Assembly (NCBI RefSeq): GCF_002764115.1
Contig: NZ_CP017940.1
Location: 1,896,501 to 1,960,500, forward strand
DNA: 64,000 bases
Source: Phyllobacterium zundukense
Lineage (GTDB): Bacteria; Pseudomonadota; Alphaproteobacteria; Rhizobiales; Rhizobiaceae
Direction of reading: 5' to 3'
Positions within the stretch are counted from its first letter, which is position 1; every line of letters begins with the position of its first letter. Below the pieces are notes generated by a model. It was not told the origin of the DNA, did not search any database, and was given only the letters and a program-made list of their open reading frames with translations. Below, in pieces: positions 19,340-30,435 of this stretch. Made by a program: the position numbers and the translations under genes.

Positions 19340-20353
19340 TTAATACTGGTCTTCGTAACGCTTCGCGAGATCTTCGATGTTCTCCGGCGGCCATGAAGGA
19401 ACTTCCATACCGAGATGGAGACCCATGGAAGCCAGAACTTCCTTGATTTCGTTCAGCGACTTGCGGCCGAAGTTCGGTGTGCGCAGCATTTCTGCTTCTG
19501 TCTTCTGAATGAGATCGCCAATGTAGACGATGTTATCATTCTTCAGGCAGTTTGCCGAACGTACCGAGAGTTCGAGTTCATCGACCTTCTTGAGCAGAGC
19601 CGGGTTGAACGCAAGCTCAGTGACCTGTTCCTGCTGAACTTCCTTCTGTGGCTCGTCGAAGTTGACGAAGATCGCCAGCTGGTCCTGAAGAATGCGCGCT
19701 GCATAAGCAACGGCATCTTCACCGGAGATCGAACCATCGGTCTCGATCTGCAGGATCAGCTTGTCATAGTCGAGAACCTGACCTTCACGGGTGTTCTCGA
19801 TCTTGTAGGACACCTTGCGAACCGGCGAATAGAGGCTGTCTACCGGGATCAAGCCGATCGGAGCATCTTCTGCGCGGTTGCGGTCAGCCGGTACGTAACC
19901 CTTGCCGGTGTTGACGGTGAATTCCATGCGGATTTCAGCGCCTTCGTCCAGCGTGCAGATCACGTGTTCCGGATTGAGGATTTCGATATCGCCAACGGTC
20001 TGGATATCGCCAGCCGTTACGACGCCCGGGCCTTCCTTGCGGACGACCATGCGCTTTGGACCGTCGCTCTCCATATGGATCGCGATTTCCTTGATGTTGA
20101 GGACGATGTCCGTCACATCTTCACGCACGCCGGGGATCGACGAGAATTCATGCAGAACGCCGTCGATCTGCACAGCTGTCACGGCAGCACCACGCAGCGA
20201 GGACAGGAGCACACGGCGCAAGGCATTGCCGAGCGTCAAGCCGTAACCGCGTTCGAGCGGCTCAGCGACGACCGTTGCCTTTGTCTTCGAGCCGGAGGTC
20301 TGGAACTCGACCTTGTTCGGCTTGATCAATTCTTGCCAGTTCTTCTGGATCAT
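19340..20353 (-). CDS. rpoA: RNA polymerase subunit alpha
   Basis: A 337-residue alpha subunit. The N-terminal dimerisation domain (about 1-235) contains [28 protein letters not shown] and the C-terminal domain (about 255-325) has [31 protein letters not shown] and [17 protein letters not shown], which contact UP elements and activators. The dimer nucleates assembly of beta and beta-prime. It sits between rpsK and rplQ as in the standard alpha operon; rpsD is not in this cluster, as usual for rhizobia. Confidence 0.98.
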   Translation of the reverse strand: MIQKNWQELIKPNKVEFQTSGSKTKATVVAEPLERGYGLTLGNALRRVLLSSLRGAAVTAVQIDGVLHEFSSIPGVREDVTDIVLNIKEIAIHMESDGPKRMVVRKEGPGVVTAGDIQTVGDIEILNPEHVICTLDEGAEIRMEFTVNTGKGYVPADRNRAEDAPIGLIPVDSLYSPVRKVSYKIENTREGQVLDYDKLILQIETDGSISGEDAVAYAARILQDQLAIFVNFDEPQKEVQQEQVTELAFNPALLKKVDELELSVRSANCLKNDNIVYIGDLIQKTEAEMLRTPNFGRKSLNEIKEVLASMGLHLGMEVPSWPPENIEDLAKRYEDQY

Positions 20354-20463
20354 TTATTTTTCCTTCATCCTTGCCTTTACCACCATCCAATCGTGGCATT
20401 GAGGCGTGGAAACCGCAGAGGAGCTGAAAATCAGCTCATGCGGCCAAATCCTGTCGCAAAAGA

Positions 20464-20853
20464 TTAGACGCGGCGACGCTTGCGCGGGCGGCAGCCATTG
20501 TGCGGGATCGGCGTTACATCGCGGATCGATGTAATCGTGAAACCGGCAGCCTGGAGTGCGCGCAGAGCCGATTCACGGCCGGAGCCAGGTCCGCAAACTT
20601 CAACTTCGAGCGAACGCATGCCATGTTCCTGTGCCTTCTTGGCGCAGTCTTCAGCAGCCATCTGTGCAGCGAAAGGCGTGGATTTACGCGAACCCTTGAA
20701 GCCCTGCGCACCGGCGGAGGACCAGGCAATCGCATTGCCCTGTGCATCCGTGATGGTGATCATCGTGTTGTTGAATGTCGAATTGACGTGGGCAACGCCC
20801 GACGAAATATTCTTGCGCTCGCGACGGCGAACGCGCGTGGCTTCCTTGGCCAT
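20464..20853 (-). CDS. rpsK: 30S ribosomal protein S11
   Basis: A 129-residue S11, part of the 30S platform at the mRNA exit. Typical segments: [43 protein letters not shown], and the C-terminal [23 protein letters not shown]. The N-terminus is rich in Arg/Lys. It lies 131 bases downstream of rpsM and 110 upstream of rpoA. Confidence 0.98.
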   Translation of the reverse strand: MAKEATRVRRRERKNISSGVAHVNSTFNNTMITITDAQGNAIAWSSAGAQGFKGSRKSTPFAAQMAAEDCAKKAQEHGMRSLEVEVCGPGSGRESALRALQAAGFTITSIRDVTPIPHNGCRPRKRRRV

Positions 20854-20984
20854 GGTAGTCCTTTCAGTTGATCTCGACGCCTCCGTATTTCCAGAGGCTC
20901 CACCGTGGTTTCAGTTAGAGTGCGAAACCAGCACTTAACTCTGCAAAAAGCAGAACCGGCGCAGCGAACCGCGCCGGAACAAAC

Positions 20985-21353
20985 TTACTTCTTCTTGCCG
21001 GCGATTGCCTTGGCAGGACCCTTGCGGGTACGCGCATTGGTATGCGTGCGCTGACCACGAACCGGCAGCGAGCGACGATGACGCAGACCGCGATAGCAGC
21101 CCAGGTCCATCAGACGCTTGATGTTCATGGAAACTTCACGACGAAGATCACCTTCAACATGGTAATCACGATCGATCGTTTCACGAATCTGCAAGACTTC
21201 CGCATCCGTCAACTGGTTGACGCGACGCTCTGCAGGAATGCCGACTTTCGCGACGATTTCCTGAGCAAACTTTTGACCAATCCCGTGAATGTACTGAAGC
21301 GCGATAACAACGCGCTTGTTCGTCGGGATGTTGACGCCAGCGATACGAGCCAC
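20985..21353 (-). CDS. rpsM: 30S ribosomal protein S13 (GTG start)
   Basis: S13 of the 30S head, touching the P-site tRNA and L5. I start it at the GTG at 21353, with AAGGAG 7 bases upstream, which gives the canonical [19 protein letters not shown] and a 122-residue protein; the frame is open 13 codons further up without family resemblance. The C-terminal [20 protein letters not shown] and [11 protein letters not shown] are typical. It follows adk by 210 bases with no rpmJ between, as is normal in rhizobia. Confidence 0.97.
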   Translation of the reverse strand: MARIAGVNIPTNKRVVIALQYIHGIGQKFAQEIVAKVGIPAERRVNQLTDAEVLQIRETIDRDYHVEGDLRREVSMNIKRLMDLGCYRGLRHRRSLPVRGQRTHTNARTRKGPAKAIAGKKK

Positions 21354-21563
21354 GTCTGTTCTCCTTGTTAACCGGCAGAGCTGGAGTGCCAACGCGGCAG
21401 CCAGATGACGGGATGAAAAATGATATCCGGGACAAACACAAACGATCAGCCCCGAACCTGCTTTACCGGATCGGCGCCGACCGCTTTATATCCAAGCGAA
21501 TTTGCGCCGTACTTGAAGGAATCGCTGCGAAAAGTCAACTCCCCCGATAGTTTTTTGTCAGAC

Positions 21564-22214
21564 TTAGAGTTCCGACAGAATTTTTTCGATCGATGCGGTG
21601 ACATCTTCCATGTCAGCCATGCCATCGACCTTCTTGAGTTTGCCCTTGGCGTAGTAGTAGCCAATCAGTGGCGAGGTCTGTTTGTAGTAAGCCTCCAGGC
21701 GCGTGCGCACCGTTTCGGCATTGTCGTCCGGACGGCGCTTGAATTCCGTCGAACCGCACTTGTCGCAGACACCTGCAACATGTGGCTTCTTGTTGGTGTC
21801 GTGGTAGCCGGTACCGCACTTCGCGCAGGAATAGCGGCCGGAGATCCGCTCGACGAGGACATTGTCGTCCACTTCGAGTTCGATCACGCAATCGAGTTCA
21901 AGACCCTTGTCCGCCAGCATCGCTTCGACCGCATCGGCTTGAACCAATGTGCGTGGATAACCGTCAAGGATGAACCCCTTGGCCGCATCCGGCTGGTCGA
22001 TGCGTTCGGAAACGATCGCATTGACGATTTCGTCGGAAACCAGGTTGCCGGCATCCATGACAGCCTTGGCCCGCAGGCCAACATCTGTCCCGGCTTTCAC
22101 CGCCTCGCGCAACATGTCTCCCGTGGAGAGTTGCGGTATGCCCAATTTGTCTACCAAGCGCTGAGACTGAGTTCCCTTACCTGCCCCCGGTGGTCCGAGA
22201 AGTATTAATCTCAT
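21564..22214 (-). CDS. adk: adenylate kinase, zinc-type LID
   Basis: A 216-residue long-form adenylate kinase, interconverting ATP, AMP and 2 ADP. P-loop GPPGAGKGT (residues 7-15), AMP-binding STGDMLREA and [11 protein letters not shown]. The LID holds two CxxC pairs ([10 protein letters not shown] and [10 protein letters not shown]), expected to bind a structural zinc. Some close relatives such as Brucella have a shorter LID without these Cys, so this is a useful taxonomic marker. The ATG overlaps the secY stop by four bases (ATGA), implying translational coupling. Confidence 0.97.
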   Translation of the reverse strand: MRLILLGPPGAGKGTQSQRLVDKLGIPQLSTGDMLREAVKAGTDVGLRAKAVMDAGNLVSDEIVNAIVSERIDQPDAAKGFILDGYPRTLVQADAVEAMLADKGLELDCVIELEVDDNVLVERISGRYSCAKCGTGYHDTNKKPHVAGVCDKCGSTEFKRRPDDNAETVRTRLEAYYKQTSPLIGYYYAKGKLKKVDGMADMEDVTASIEKILSEL

Positions 22215-23551
22215 CTGTTGCGTTTCCCCCCACGGAGCTTCGACTTCTTGATCAGCCCTTCATACTGATGCGCAATCAGGTGACCCTGGATCTGCGCAAC
22301 CGTATCGAGCGTCACGCTCACGACAATCAACAGCGACGTACCGCCGAGATAGAAAGGAACACCAGCCCACGAGATCAGGAATTCAGGCAGCATGCAGATG
22401 ATAACAAGATAGATGGCGCCAAGAACCGTGACTCGTGTCAGGACGTAATCGATGTATTCAGCCGTACGCTCGCCGGGGCGAATGCCGGGAATGAAGCCGG
22501 AATGCTTCTTCAACTGATCGGCAGTATCCTTCGGGTTGAAGACAAGTGCCGTGTAGAAGAAGGCAAAGAAGACGATCATCGCTGCATAAAGTGCCATATA
22601 AGCAGGCTGGCCATGACCAAGTGACGACAGAATTGTCGTCGCCCATGCCGGCATATTCTGGCTATTGGCAAAGCCGGCGATCGTGGCAGGCAGAAGCAGC
22701 AGCGACGAAGCGAAGATCGGCGGGATAACGCCCGCTGTATTGAGCTTCAGCGGCAGATGCGAGGTATCGCCCTGGAACATGCGGTTGCCAACCTGGCGCT
22801 TCGGATACTGGATCAGAAGGCGGCGCTGGGCACGTTCAACGAAGACGATGATGCCGATGACGGCTATCGTCAGTACGATGACGGCCAGAATGACACCCGT
22901 CGACAGCGCACCTGTCCGGCCGAGTTCCAGCGTACCGGAAATAGCCTGTGGCAGGTTTGCGACGATACCGGAGAAGATGATCAGTGAGATACCGTTACCG
23001 ATACCGCGTGCCGTGATCTGCTCGCCCAGCCACATCAGGAACATGGTGCCACCGACGAGCGTGATGACCGTCGAGAACAGGAAGAACGGACCCGGATCCG
23101 TAACAATGCCCTGGCTGCCCTGCAGGCCAACCGCAATCGCGTAGGCCTGAACCGTTGCCAGAAGCACGGTGCCATAACGCGTATACTGGTTGATGACCTT
23201 GCGGCCCTGCTCGCCATCCTTCTTCAGCTGCTCCAGAGCCGGAACAACGGAAGTCATCAGCTGGACGATAATCGAAGCCGAAATGTATGGCATGATGCCG
23301 AGGGCAAAGATTGCCATTCTTTCAACGGCACCGCCTGCGAACATGTTGAACATGCCGAGGATGCCTTGGGCCTGGTTGTTGAAGGCCTGGGCGAATGCAC
23401 CGAGATTGATACCCGGCAGCGGGATATAAGTACCAAGCCGGTAAACCAGCAATGCGCCAAGCGTAAACCAAATGCGCTTTTTGAGCTCTTCGGCCTTCGA
23501 GAAAGCAGAGAAATTGAGATTTGACGCGAGCTGTTCTGCGGCTGAAGCCAT
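22211..23551 (-). CDS. secY: preprotein translocase subunit SecY
   Basis: A 446-residue channel protein of the SecYEG translocon with ten membrane helices. Recognisable parts: N-terminal [36 protein letters not shown], plug region [25 protein letters not shown], cytosolic loop [21 protein letters not shown], helix 7 part [16 protein letters not shown] and the C-terminal tail of basic residues. Its stop overlaps adk by ATGA. Partner secE is encoded at 50384-50584. Confidence 0.98.
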   Translation of the reverse strand: MASAAEQLASNLNFSAFSKAEELKKRIWFTLGALLVYRLGTYIPLPGINLGAFAQAFNNQAQGILGMFNMFAGGAVERMAIFALGIMPYISASIIVQLMTSVVPALEQLKKDGEQGRKVINQYTRYGTVLLATVQAYAIAVGLQGSQGIVTDPGPFFLFSTVITLVGGTMFLMWLGEQITARGIGNGISLIIFSGIVANLPQAISGTLELGRTGALSTGVILAVIVLTIAVIGIIVFVERAQRRLLIQYPKRQVGNRMFQGDTSHLPLKLNTAGVIPPIFASSLLLLPATIAGFANSQNMPAWATTILSSLGHGQPAYMALYAAMIVFFAFFYTALVFNPKDTADQLKKHSGFIPGIRPGERTAEYIDYVLTRVTVLGAIYLVIICMLPEFLISWAGVPFYLGGTSLLIVVSVTLDTVAQIQGHLIAHQYEGLIKKSKLRGGKRNR

Positions 23552-23680
23552 TATAGTCTCCGGTCTGTGCCCGTCAGGGCCTCGCCACCCGAAACGGGAA
23601 TCGGCGGCTCTACCCAGATATGTGCCCTTGATAAAAGGTACAAGCGGCGATCGTGGAGATCGCCGCCTGAATAGGCATAT

Positions 23681-24157
23681 TTATTCTGCAGCTGCAGGAG
23701 CAGCTGGAAGCTTGACGGTACCGCCGGCCTTTTCGATCTTTTCGATCGCAGCCTTGGATGCACCGGAAACCTCGAAGGTTACTGCGGTCGTGATCTCGCC
23801 ATCGGAAAGCAGACGAACGCCATCCTTGGGGCGGCGAATAACGCCGGCAGCCTTGAGGGCTTCAATCGTGACCGGTGCCTTGGCATCGAGCTTCTTGGCG
23901 TCGATGGCAGTCTGGATACGGCCAACCGAAACGGTGTTGAAGTTCTTCGAGAAGATGTTGGTGAAACCGCGCTTAGGCAAGCGACGGTAAAGCGGCATCT
24001 GTCCGCCTTCGAAACCGTTGATAGCAACGCCCGAACGCGACTTCTGACCCTTGACACCACGACCGGCAGTCTTGCCGGAGCCCGAACCAATACCACGGCC
24101 AACGCGCTTGCGTGCTTTGGTCGCGCCTGGATTTTCACTCAGATCATTGAGTTTCAT
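23681..24157 (-). CDS. rplO: 50S ribosomal protein L15
   Basis: A 158-residue L15 from the ATG at 24157 ([20 protein letters not shown]), preceded by GGAG; an ATG seven codons upstream is less likely. The Gly/Arg-rich tail [22 protein letters not shown] threads into the 23S rRNA core and [15 protein letters not shown] is the signature. It is an early-to-mid assembly protein of the 50S subunit. Spacing: 17 bases after rpmD, 129 before secY. Confidence 0.97.
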   Translation of the reverse strand: MKLNDLSENPGATKARKRVGRGIGSGSGKTAGRGVKGQKSRSGVAINGFEGGQMPLYRRLPKRGFTNIFSKNFNTVSVGRIQTAIDAKKLDAKAPVTIEALKAAGVIRRPKDGVRLLSDGEITTAVTFEVSGASKAAIEKIEKAGGTVKLPAAPAAAE

Positions 24158-24174
24158 TTGCTTAATCTCCGGTA

Positions 24175-24375
24175 TCAAGCCTCGTCCACAACGCGGACGA
24201 GATGTTGAACCTTTGCAATCATGCCACGTACGGAAGGCGTATCTTCCAATGTACGACGGCGATGCATCTTATTGAGGCCCAGGCCGATCAGCGTTGCGCG
24301 CTGTTCTGCCGGACGGCGGATAGGGCTACCGATCTGTTCGACCGTAACCGTCTTACCCTTCTTGTTCTCAACCAT
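24175..24375 (-). CDS. rpmD: 50S ribosomal protein L30
   Basis: A 66-residue L30, a small ferredoxin-like fold on the 50S surface. [33 protein letters not shown] and the closing [17 protein letters not shown] are diagnostic. It lies between rpsE (68 bases) and rplO (17 bases), its normal place in the spc operon. Confidence 0.97.
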   Translation of the reverse strand: MVENKKGKTVTVEQIGSPIRRPAEQRATLIGLGLNKMHRRRTLEDTPSVRGMIAKVQHLVRVVDEA

Positions 24376-24443
24376 GACTTTGTCCTTTAGTCTCTACAGT
24401 GAGCAGGAACCCGAAGGCCCTGCCCTGCTGCGCCATCTATGGC

Positions 24444-25007
24444 CTATTCTTCCGAACCGACCACATCGCGGCGGCGAGCCTGCAGTGTCGAATACTTGAT
24501 ACCGCGCTGAGCAGCGATGTCCTTCGGATGCATCTGATGCTTCAGGGCATCAAACGTCGCGCGAACCATGTTATACGGGTTCGACGAACCGAGTGACTTT
24601 GCGACAACGTCCTGCACACCAAGCGTCTCGAATACGGCGCGCATTGGACCACCAGCGATGATACCTGTACCAGCTGTGGCTGCGCGAAGCAGAACCTTGC
24701 CGGCGCCATGACGGCCTTCAACATCGTGATGAAGGGTACGGCCCGAACGCAGCGGTACGAAAATCATTTCGCGCTTGGCGGATTCCGTTGCCTTGCGGAT
24801 AGCTTCCGGCACTTCACGCGCCTTGCCATGACCGAAACCTACGCGGCCCTTCTGATCGCCGACAACGACGAGAGCAGCAAAGCCAAAACGCCGGCCGCCC
24901 TTGACGACCTTGGCGACGCGGTTGATATGCACGAGCTTGTCAACGAATTCGCTATCGCGCTCTTCGTTGCGACCGCGATCCTCGCGGCTTCTCTTTTCCT
25001 GTGCCAT
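24444..25007 (-). CDS. rpsE: 30S ribosomal protein S5
   Basis: A 187-residue S5 with the double-stranded RNA-binding-like N-terminal domain ([19 protein letters not shown]) and the C-terminal domain ([28 protein letters not shown]). It shapes the mRNA entry site and decoding fidelity together with S4. The spectinomycin-contact loop VKGGRRFGF is wild type as far as can be seen. It follows rplR by 101 bases. Confidence 0.98.
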   Translation of the reverse strand: MAQEKRSREDRGRNEERDSEFVDKLVHINRVAKVVKGGRRFGFAALVVVGDQKGRVGFGHGKAREVPEAIRKATESAKREMIFVPLRSGRTLHHDVEGRHGAGKVLLRAATAGTGIIAGGPMRAVFETLGVQDVVAKSLGSSNPYNMVRATFDALKHQMHPKDIAAQRGIKYSTLQARRRDVVGSEE

Positions 25008-25108
25008 GCTCCTAATTCCTTTTTCTTTTCCGGTAGCACGAATGATGTTTGCGAAATCCGGCTTGCAAGAGACAAGCCCTTGCAGTTCCGGATCCCGAAA
25101 GTTTTGCC

Positions 25109-25471
25109 TTAGAAGCTGAGACCAGCTTCGCGGGCAGCTTCAGCAAGTGCCTTTACACGGCCGTGGTAAATATAAGCACCACGATCGAAGACAACTTCCT
25201 TGATGCCGGCCTTGACGGCGCGCTCTGCAACGAGCTTGCCGATGAGTGCCGCTGCTTCCGAATCTGCACCGGTCTTCAGCTTGCCCTTGAGGTCAACTTC
25301 GAGAGTGGATGCGGATGCAATCGTATGACCATGCGCATCGTCGATGACCTGCGCATAGATATTCTTTGAAGAACGGTGGACGCTGAGCCGCGGACGGTCA
25401 CCGGCAACCGCCTTGAGCTGGCGGCGAACACGCGAAGCGCGACGCTGAATGATTTCTTTCGGCGATGCCAT
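25109..25471 (-). CDS. rplR: 50S ribosomal protein L18
   Basis: A 120-residue L18, which binds 5S rRNA with L5. Basic N-terminus [32 protein letters not shown] and C-terminal [22 protein letters not shown] are the family pattern. Gap of 12 bases to rplF upstream. Confidence 0.97.
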   Translation of the reverse strand: MASPKEIIQRRASRVRRQLKAVAGDRPRLSVHRSSKNIYAQVIDDAHGHTIASASTLEVDLKGKLKTGADSEAAALIGKLVAERAVKAGIKEVVFDRGAYIYHGRVKALAEAAREAGLSF

Positions 25472-25483
25472 GACACGAATTCC

Positions 25484-26017
25484 TTACTTCTTCTTACCTT
25501 CTTTACGAACGATCTTCTCGCCCGCATATTTCACACCCTTGCCCTTGTAAGGCTCTGGGCTACGATATTCGCGAATTTCAGCCGCGACCTGGCCAACCTG
25601 CTGCTTGTCGATGCCGGTGACGACGATTTCCGTCGGCTTCGGGACAGCAACCGTGATGCCTTCCGGCACCTGGTAGACCACTTCATGGCTGAAGCCGAGC
25701 GACAGCTGCAGGTTCTTGCCCTGCATTGCCGCACGATAGCCAACGCCGCTGATTTCAAGACGCTTTTCGAAACCGTCCTTAACACCTGTGAAGATGTTGA
25801 CGACCATCGTGCGGCTCATGCCCCACTTCGAACGAGCGATCTTGGAATCGTCGCGCGGATTAACGCTGACGGCACCGTCTTCAAACTTGACCACAACGTC
25901 GTCATTGGCGACAAAGGAGAGTTCCCCCTTCGGGCCTTTGGCCTTGATGGTCTGGCCGTCTACGCTGGCTGTTACGCCCTGCGGGACTGCCACGGGTTTT
26001 TTACCGATACGAGACAT
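25484..26017 (-). CDS. rplF: 50S ribosomal protein L6
   Basis: A 177-residue L6 with its two repeated domains: [15 protein letters not shown] at the start and the C-terminal signature [24 protein letters not shown]. It sits near the factor-binding site at the base of the L7/L12 stalk. Between rpsH (39 bases) and rplR (12 bases). Confidence 0.98.
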   Translation of the reverse strand: MSRIGKKPVAVPQGVTASVDGQTIKAKGPKGELSFVANDDVVVKFEDGAVSVNPRDDSKIARSKWGMSRTMVVNIFTGVKDGFEKRLEISGVGYRAAMQGKNLQLSLGFSHEVVYQVPEGITVAVPKPTEIVVTGIDKQQVGQVAAEIREYRSPEPYKGKGVKYAGEKIVRKEGKKK

Positions 26018-26056
26018 TTTTCAACCTGTCCGTTTCTTCCTGTTACAGCCCGCGCA

Positions 26057-26455
26057 TTAGAATATGCGGCAGAGCAATTCGCCACCAACATTCTGTTCAC
26101 GTGCCTCGTGATCCGCCATTACGCCCTTCGGCGTCGACAGGATCGAAATACCAAGGCCGTTAGCAACCTGCGGGATCGACTTGACCGAGACGTAAACGCG
26201 ACGGCCGGGCTTCGAAATACGGGTAATCTCGCGAATTACCGGTACATTCTCAAAATACTTCAGTTCGATTTCGATCTCGGACTTGCCGTTTTCGAAATCA
26301 ACCTGGCTGTATCCGCGGATATAGCCTTCAGCCTGAAGAACATCCAGAACGCGGGCACGCAGCTTGGAGGCAGGCGTCGAAACCTTGCCCTTCTTGCGCA
26401 TTGTTGCGTTACGGATACGTGTCAGCATATCGCCGAGAGGATCTGTCATAGACAT
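26057..26455 (-). CDS. rpsH: 30S ribosomal protein S8
   Basis: A 132-residue S8, a primary 16S rRNA binder of the 30S body. [15 protein letters not shown] at the start and [32 protein letters not shown] at the end are unmistakable. In E. coli S8 represses the spc operon post-transcriptionally; whether that holds here is unknown. Gap of 12 bases to rpsN. Confidence 0.98.
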   Translation of the reverse strand: MSMTDPLGDMLTRIRNATMRKKGKVSTPASKLRARVLDVLQAEGYIRGYSQVDFENGKSEIEIELKYFENVPVIREITRISKPGRRVYVSVKSIPQVANGLGISILSTPKGVMADHEAREQNVGGELLCRIF

Positions 26456-26467
26456 CCGTCTTCTCCC

Positions 26468-26773
26468 TTACCAGCTCGACTTCACGACGCCGGGCACCTG
26501 GCCGAGCGAACCCAGCTGGCGCAATGCGATACGCGACATTTTGATCTTGCGGTAATAACCGCGCGGACGGCCCGAAACTTCGCAACGGTTGCGAATACGA
26601 ACCTTGGTGGAATTCCGTGGCAGTTCTGCCAGCTGGATGGTGGCGCGGAAGCGCTCGTCCAACGGCAGCGACTGGTTCATCACGATAGCCTTCAGGCGCG
26701 CACGCTTTGCAGCGAAACGTTTTACCAGAAGACCACGGCGCTTGTTCTTTTCGACTGCGCTCGTCTTAGCCAT
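26468..26773 (-). CDS. rpsN: 30S ribosomal protein S14, zinc-free type
   Basis: A 101-residue S14 from the ATG at 26773 ([13 protein letters not shown]); the frame is open further upstream through the rplE gene but only this start matches the family. The C-terminal half [31 protein letters not shown] is diagnostic. It is the long, Cys-poor C-minus form rather than the short zinc-binding form. 25 bases after rplE. Confidence 0.97.
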   Translation of the reverse strand: MAKTSAVEKNKRRGLLVKRFAAKRARLKAIVMNQSLPLDERFRATIQLAELPRNSTKVRIRNRCEVSGRPRGYYRKIKMSRIALRQLGSLGQVPGVVKSSW

Positions 26774-26798
26774 TTCATATACCTCGCTACGCTTGCCG

Positions 26799-27356
26799 TT
26801 ACTGGCGGAAGGGGAAGTTGAAGGCGCGCAGGAGAGCGCGTGCTTCATCATCCGTCTTTGCAGTCGTACAAACGATGATGTCCATGCCCCAGATCTGATC
26901 AACCTTGTCGTAGTTGATTTCCGGGAACACAATGTGTTCCTTGATGCCCATGGCAAAATTGCCACGACCGTCAAAGCTTTTTGGATTCAAGCCGCGGAAA
27001 TCTCGAACGCGCGGAAGCGCAATCGTGATCAGACGGTCGATGAATTCATACATGCGCTCTTTACGAAGGGTGACCTTCGTACCGATCGGCATATTCTCAC
27101 GAACCTTGAAGGTAGCGATCGAATTGCGCGCACGCGTAATAACCGGCTTCTGACCAGCAATCAATGCCAGATCTTCAGCTGCGACAGTTGGCTTCTTGGA
27201 GTCAGCAGTTGCTTCACCAACGCCCATATTGAGGACAACCTTGGTGATGCGTGGGATCTGCATCTCGTTGTCGTATTTGAACTCCTCGAGAAGCGCCTTA
27301 CGTACTACTTCAAAGTACTGCTTCTTCAGACGGGGTTCGATTTTTGCATCAGCCAT
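26799..27356 (-). CDS. rplE: 50S ribosomal protein L5
   Basis: A 185-residue L5 that binds 5S rRNA and touches P-site tRNA and S13. Motifs: [48 protein letters not shown] and the closing [24 protein letters not shown]. Its first 8 bases overlap the end of rplX, suggesting coupled translation. Confidence 0.98.
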   Translation of the reverse strand: MADAKIEPRLKKQYFEVVRKALLEEFKYDNEMQIPRITKVVLNMGVGEATADSKKPTVAAEDLALIAGQKPVITRARNSIATFKVRENMPIGTKVTLRKERMYEFIDRLITIALPRVRDFRGLNPKSFDGRGNFAMGIKEHIVFPEINYDKVDQIWGMDIIVCTTAKTDDEARALLRAFNFPFRQ

Positions 27357-27660
27357 CGATCAGATCTCCTGAACGCTTTGCTACACGTACCTTCTTGCCG
27401 TCCTCGAGGACCTTGAAGCCAACACGGGTCGGCTTACCATCCTTGTCGGCGATAGCAATATTCGACAGATGGAGCGGCGCTTCTTTCGAAATGATGCCGG
27501 CTTCCTGGTTCTGTGTCTGCTTCTGGTGACGCTTGACAACATTGATACCGCGAACGAGCGCCTGCTCGTCCTTCGGCAAAACTTTGATTACTTCGCCGGT
27601 ACGGCCCTTGTCCTTACCAGCAAGAACGACAACGCGGTCGCCTTTACGGATCTTCTGCAT
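27349..27660 (-). CDS. rplX: 50S ribosomal protein L24
   Basis: A 103-residue L24, an assembly initiator of the 50S subunit near the exit tunnel. The KOW motif opens the protein ([27 protein letters not shown]), followed by [26 protein letters not shown]. It overlaps rplE by 8 bases and follows rplN by 10. Confidence 0.98.
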   Translation of the reverse strand: MQKIRKGDRVVVLAGKDKGRTGEVIKVLPKDEQALVRGINVVKRHQKQTQNQEAGIISKEAPLHLSNIAIADKDGKPTRVGFKVLEDGKKVRVAKRSGDLIDG

Positions 27661-27670
27661 CGTCTGCTCC

Positions 27671-28039
27671 TTACAAAACTTCTGGAGCCAGCGAGATGAT
27701 CTTCATGTGGCTCTTTGCGCGAAGTTCGCGCGGAACCGGTCCGAAGATACGCGTGCCGATAGGCTCTTTCTTATTGTCGATCAAAACGGCGGCGTTCTTG
27801 TCGAAACGAATAACGCTCCCGTCCGCGCGACGGATGTCCTTGGCGGTGCGAACAACCACCGCCTTCATCACGTCACCTTTTTTTACACGGCCGCGCGGAA
27901 TTGCTTCCTTGATCGAAACGACAATGATGTCGCCGACCGAAGCATATTTCCGCTTCGAACCGCCCAGCACCTTGATGCACATGACACGACGTGCGCCGGA
28001 ATTATCCGCCACGTCGAGGTTTGTTTGCATCTGAATCAT
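27671..28039 (-). CDS. rplN: 50S ribosomal protein L14
   Basis: A 122-residue L14 located at the subunit interface (bridges B5 and B8). [27 protein letters not shown] and [29 protein letters not shown] are the family pattern. 79 bases after rpsQ, a slightly longer gap than most in this operon. Confidence 0.98.
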   Translation of the reverse strand: MIQMQTNLDVADNSGARRVMCIKVLGGSKRKYASVGDIIVVSIKEAIPRGRVKKGDVMKAVVVRTAKDIRRADGSVIRFDKNAAVLIDNKKEPIGTRIFGPVPRELRAKSHMKIISLAPEVL

Positions 28040-28118
28040 GACTAGCCGCCTTCTTCTTGTTCAACCGGACTGGGCTTTCCTTGCCCCTCGCGATTGCTGC
28101 GTACTTACCTACAGATAA

Positions 28119-28361
28119 TTAGCTCGCCGGGGCGTCTGTAACGACAACCCAACGCTTGTCTTTCGAAATCGGCTTCGATTCCTGGATGGAAACGGCATCG
28201 CCGACCTTGAACTGGTTATTCTCATCGTGCGCCTTGTACTTCTTGGACTGGCGCACAGTCTTCTGGAGGAGCGGATGCGAATAGCGCCGCTCGACCTTGA
28301 CCACAACGGTCTTGTCGTTTTTGTCGCTCACGACAACGCCCTGCAGAATGCGTTTAGGCAT
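28119..28361 (-). CDS. rpsQ: 30S ribosomal protein S17
   Basis: An 80-residue S17 with an OB fold, a primary binder of 16S rRNA helix 11. [47 protein letters not shown] covers most of the diagnostic surface. Between rpmC (11 bases) and rplN. Confidence 0.97.
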   Translation of the reverse strand: MPKRILQGVVVSDKNDKTVVVKVERRYSHPLLQKTVRQSKKYKAHDENNQFKVGDAVSIQESKPISKDKRWVVVTDAPAS

Positions 28362-28372
28362 GGTTTTCTTCC

Positions 28373-28573
28373 TTAAGCCTTGCTCTCGACCGCTTTTTGG
28401 CGGGCGACAGTCTTGATGCGCGCAATATCACGGCGGATCTGCCGGACGCGAGCGGTTTTTTCCAACTGGCCGGTTGCCTTCTGGAAGCGCAGGTTGAACT
28501 GCTCTTTCTTCAGGGAACCCAATTCTTCATTCAACTGATCGAGGCTCATCGCCCGGACATCTGCGGATTTCAT
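28373..28573 (-). CDS. rpmC: 50S ribosomal protein L29
   Basis: A 66-residue helical hairpin protein at the tunnel exit, part of the docking area for SRP and trigger factor. I use the ATG at 28573 ([18 protein letters not shown]), as the family starts here; an ATG three codons upstream is possible. [28 protein letters not shown] is the signature. 12 bases after rplP. Confidence 0.95.
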   Translation of the reverse strand: MKSADVRAMSLDQLNEELGSLKKEQFNLRFQKATGQLEKTARVRQIRRDIARIKTVARQKAVESKA

Positions 28574-28585
28574 AACATCCACCCC

Positions 28586-28999
28586 TTATTCTGCGATGCG
28601 CTGAATAAAGCGCGTCTTGACCGAAAGCTTGGCCGCTCCGAGGCGAAGCGCCTCACGAGCGATTTCTTCCGAAACGCCGTCGAGCTCGAACATGACGCGG
28701 CCTGGTGCGACACGGGAAGCCCAATAGTCAACCGAACCCTTACCTTTACCCATGCGGACTTCAGTAGGCTTCGATGTGACCGGTACATCCGGGAAAATCC
28801 GGATCCACACACGACCGGCACGTTTCATGTGACGGGTAATTGCACGGCGAGCGGCTTCGATCTCACGCGCCGTAACGCGGTTCGGCTCGAGGGCCTTCAG
28901 GCCGAAAGCACCAAAATTAAGATCCGTGCCGCCCTTCGACGCGCCGTGGATACGGCCCTTGAACTGCTTGCGGAACTTTGTGCGCTTAGGCTGCAGCAT
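28586..28999 (-). CDS. rplP: 50S ribosomal protein L16
   Basis: A 137-residue L16, which places the A-site tRNA elbow. [19 protein letters not shown] at the start, [26 protein letters not shown] in the middle and [17 protein letters not shown] later are all conserved. The conserved basic residues of the [16 protein letters not shown] loop are intact. 40 bases after rpsC. Confidence 0.98.
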   Translation of the reverse strand: MLQPKRTKFRKQFKGRIHGASKGGTDLNFGAFGLKALEPNRVTAREIEAARRAITRHMKRAGRVWIRIFPDVPVTSKPTEVRMGKGKGSVDYWASRVAPGRVMFELDGVSEEIAREALRLGAAKLSVKTRFIQRIAE

Positions 29000-29039
29000 T
29001 GTTCTCTACTCCAAAATTCTCGTTTCCGAAAGACGCTAT

Positions 29040-29750
29040 TTAAGCGTTTTCGCGGCGACGGCCCGAACCCTGATGGCTTGCATCGCCCTCGACAGCACGG
29101 CGCTCGGAAGCCATTGGATCGTGTTCAAGGATTTCGCCCTTGAAGACCCAGACCTTGACGCCGCAAATGCCATAAGCGGTATGTGCTTCAGCAGTTCCGT
29201 AATCGATATCGGCACGAAGTGTATGCAAAGGCACGCGGCCTTCACGGTACCATTCCATACGAGCAATTTCCGCACCGCCGAGACGGCCCGAGCAATTGAT
29301 ACGAATGCCTTCTGCACCAAGACGCATTGCCGACTGAACGGCGCGCTTCATGGCACGGCGGAATGCAACACGGCGTTCCAGCTGCTGAGCAATGGACTGA
29401 GCAACGAGAACCGCATCTGTTTCTGGCTTGCGGACTTCAACGATATTGAGTGCGGCATCTGCATTGGTCATTTCTGACAGCTTGCGGCGCAGCTTCTCGA
29501 TATCGGCGCCCTTCTTGCCGATGATCAGACCCGGACGTGCAGCGTGGATCGTGACGCGGCACTTCTTGTGCGGACGCTCGATCACCACCTTGGAAATGGC
29601 GGCCTGCTTCAGTTCGTCCATCAGATACTTGCGGATCTTCAGGTCTTCATGCAGCAGCTTGCCGTATTCACCTGTGTTCGCGTACCAACGCGAGTCCCAG
29701 GTCCGATTGATGCCAAGGCGGAAGCCAATCGGATTAATCTTCTGGCCCAT
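29040..29750 (-). CDS. rpsC: 30S ribosomal protein S3
   Basis: A 236-residue S3 with an N-terminal KH domain ([17 protein letters not shown], GxxG-type loop) and the C-terminal domain [32 protein letters not shown]. It lines the mRNA entry channel with S4 and S5 and helps unwind mRNA. Its ATG shares one base with the rplV stop, so translation is likely coupled. Confidence 0.98.
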   Translation of the reverse strand: MGQKINPIGFRLGINRTWDSRWYANTGEYGKLLHEDLKIRKYLMDELKQAAISKVVIERPHKKCRVTIHAARPGLIIGKKGADIEKLRRKLSEMTNADAALNIVEVRKPETDAVLVAQSIAQQLERRVAFRRAMKRAVQSAMRLGAEGIRINCSGRLGGAEIARMEWYREGRVPLHTLRADIDYGTAEAHTAYGICGVKVWVFKGEILEHDPMASERRAVEGDASHQGSGRRRENA

Positions 29751-30139
29751 TATGCGGCCTCCCCTTTTTCCTCAGCTTCGCGAACGACGATCGTCAGATG
29801 CGAGAATGGCTTCTCGATCCGGCTTGCACGACCGCGACCACGAACATGGAAACGCTTCATCACGACTGACTTGCCAACGTAGGCTTCAGCAACAACCAGA
29901 GCATCAACATCCAGGTCATGGTTGTTTTCTGCGTTGGCGATAGCTGATTCGAGAGTCTTTTTCACCGTGCCTGCAATCCGCTTGCGCGAAAATTCCAGAT
30001 CGGCAAGAGCGGCATTAACCTTCTTGCCACGGATCAGAGCAGCCACCAGATTAAGCTTCTGAGGGCTGATGCGGAGCGTACGGGCAACGGCTTTCGCCTC
30101 GTTGTCCTTAAGCTGGCGCGGAGCCTTAGCCTTGCCCAT
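29750..30139 (-). CDS. rplV: 50S ribosomal protein L22
   Basis: A 129-residue L22 whose long beta-hairpin lines the exit tunnel. [37 protein letters not shown] [20 protein letters not shown] and [23 protein letters not shown] are diagnostic; no tunnel-loop insertion linked to macrolide resistance is apparent. One-base overlap with rpsC and only 2 bases from rpsS. Confidence 0.97.
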   Translation of the reverse strand: MGKAKAPRQLKDNEAKAVARTLRISPQKLNLVAALIRGKKVNAALADLEFSRKRIAGTVKKTLESAIANAENNHDLDVDALVVAEAYVGKSVVMKRFHVRGRGRASRIEKPFSHLTIVVREAEEKGEAA

Positions 30140-30141
30140 CT

Positions 30142-30420
30142 TTATTTCCTCTTCGCTTTCTTGTCCGCGCCGTGCCCGTAATAGGTACGCGTCGGGGCGA
30201 ATTCACCAAACTTGTGTCCGATCATCTCTTCGTTGACCGAAACAGGAACGTGCTTGTTACCGTTGTACACGCCGAACGTCAGACCGACGAACTGCGGCAG
30301 GATCGTGGAGCGCCGGCTCCAGATCTTGATAACTTCACTGCGACCGCCCTCACGTACCTTCTCAGCCTTCTTGAGAAGATAGCCATCGATGAACGGGCCT
30401 TTCCAAACTGAACGAGCCAT
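30142..30420 (-). CDS. rpsS: 30S ribosomal protein S19
   Basis: A 92-residue S19 of the 30S head, forming an intersubunit bridge with L5 via S13. [45 protein letters not shown] and [25 protein letters not shown] are conserved throughout. 15 bases after rplB. Confidence 0.98.
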   Translation of the reverse strand: MARSVWKGPFIDGYLLKKAEKVREGGRSEVIKIWSRRSTILPQFVGLTFGVYNGNKHVPVSVNEEMIGHKFGEFAPTRTYYGHGADKKAKRK

Positions 30421-30435
30421 TTCAGACTACCTCTC

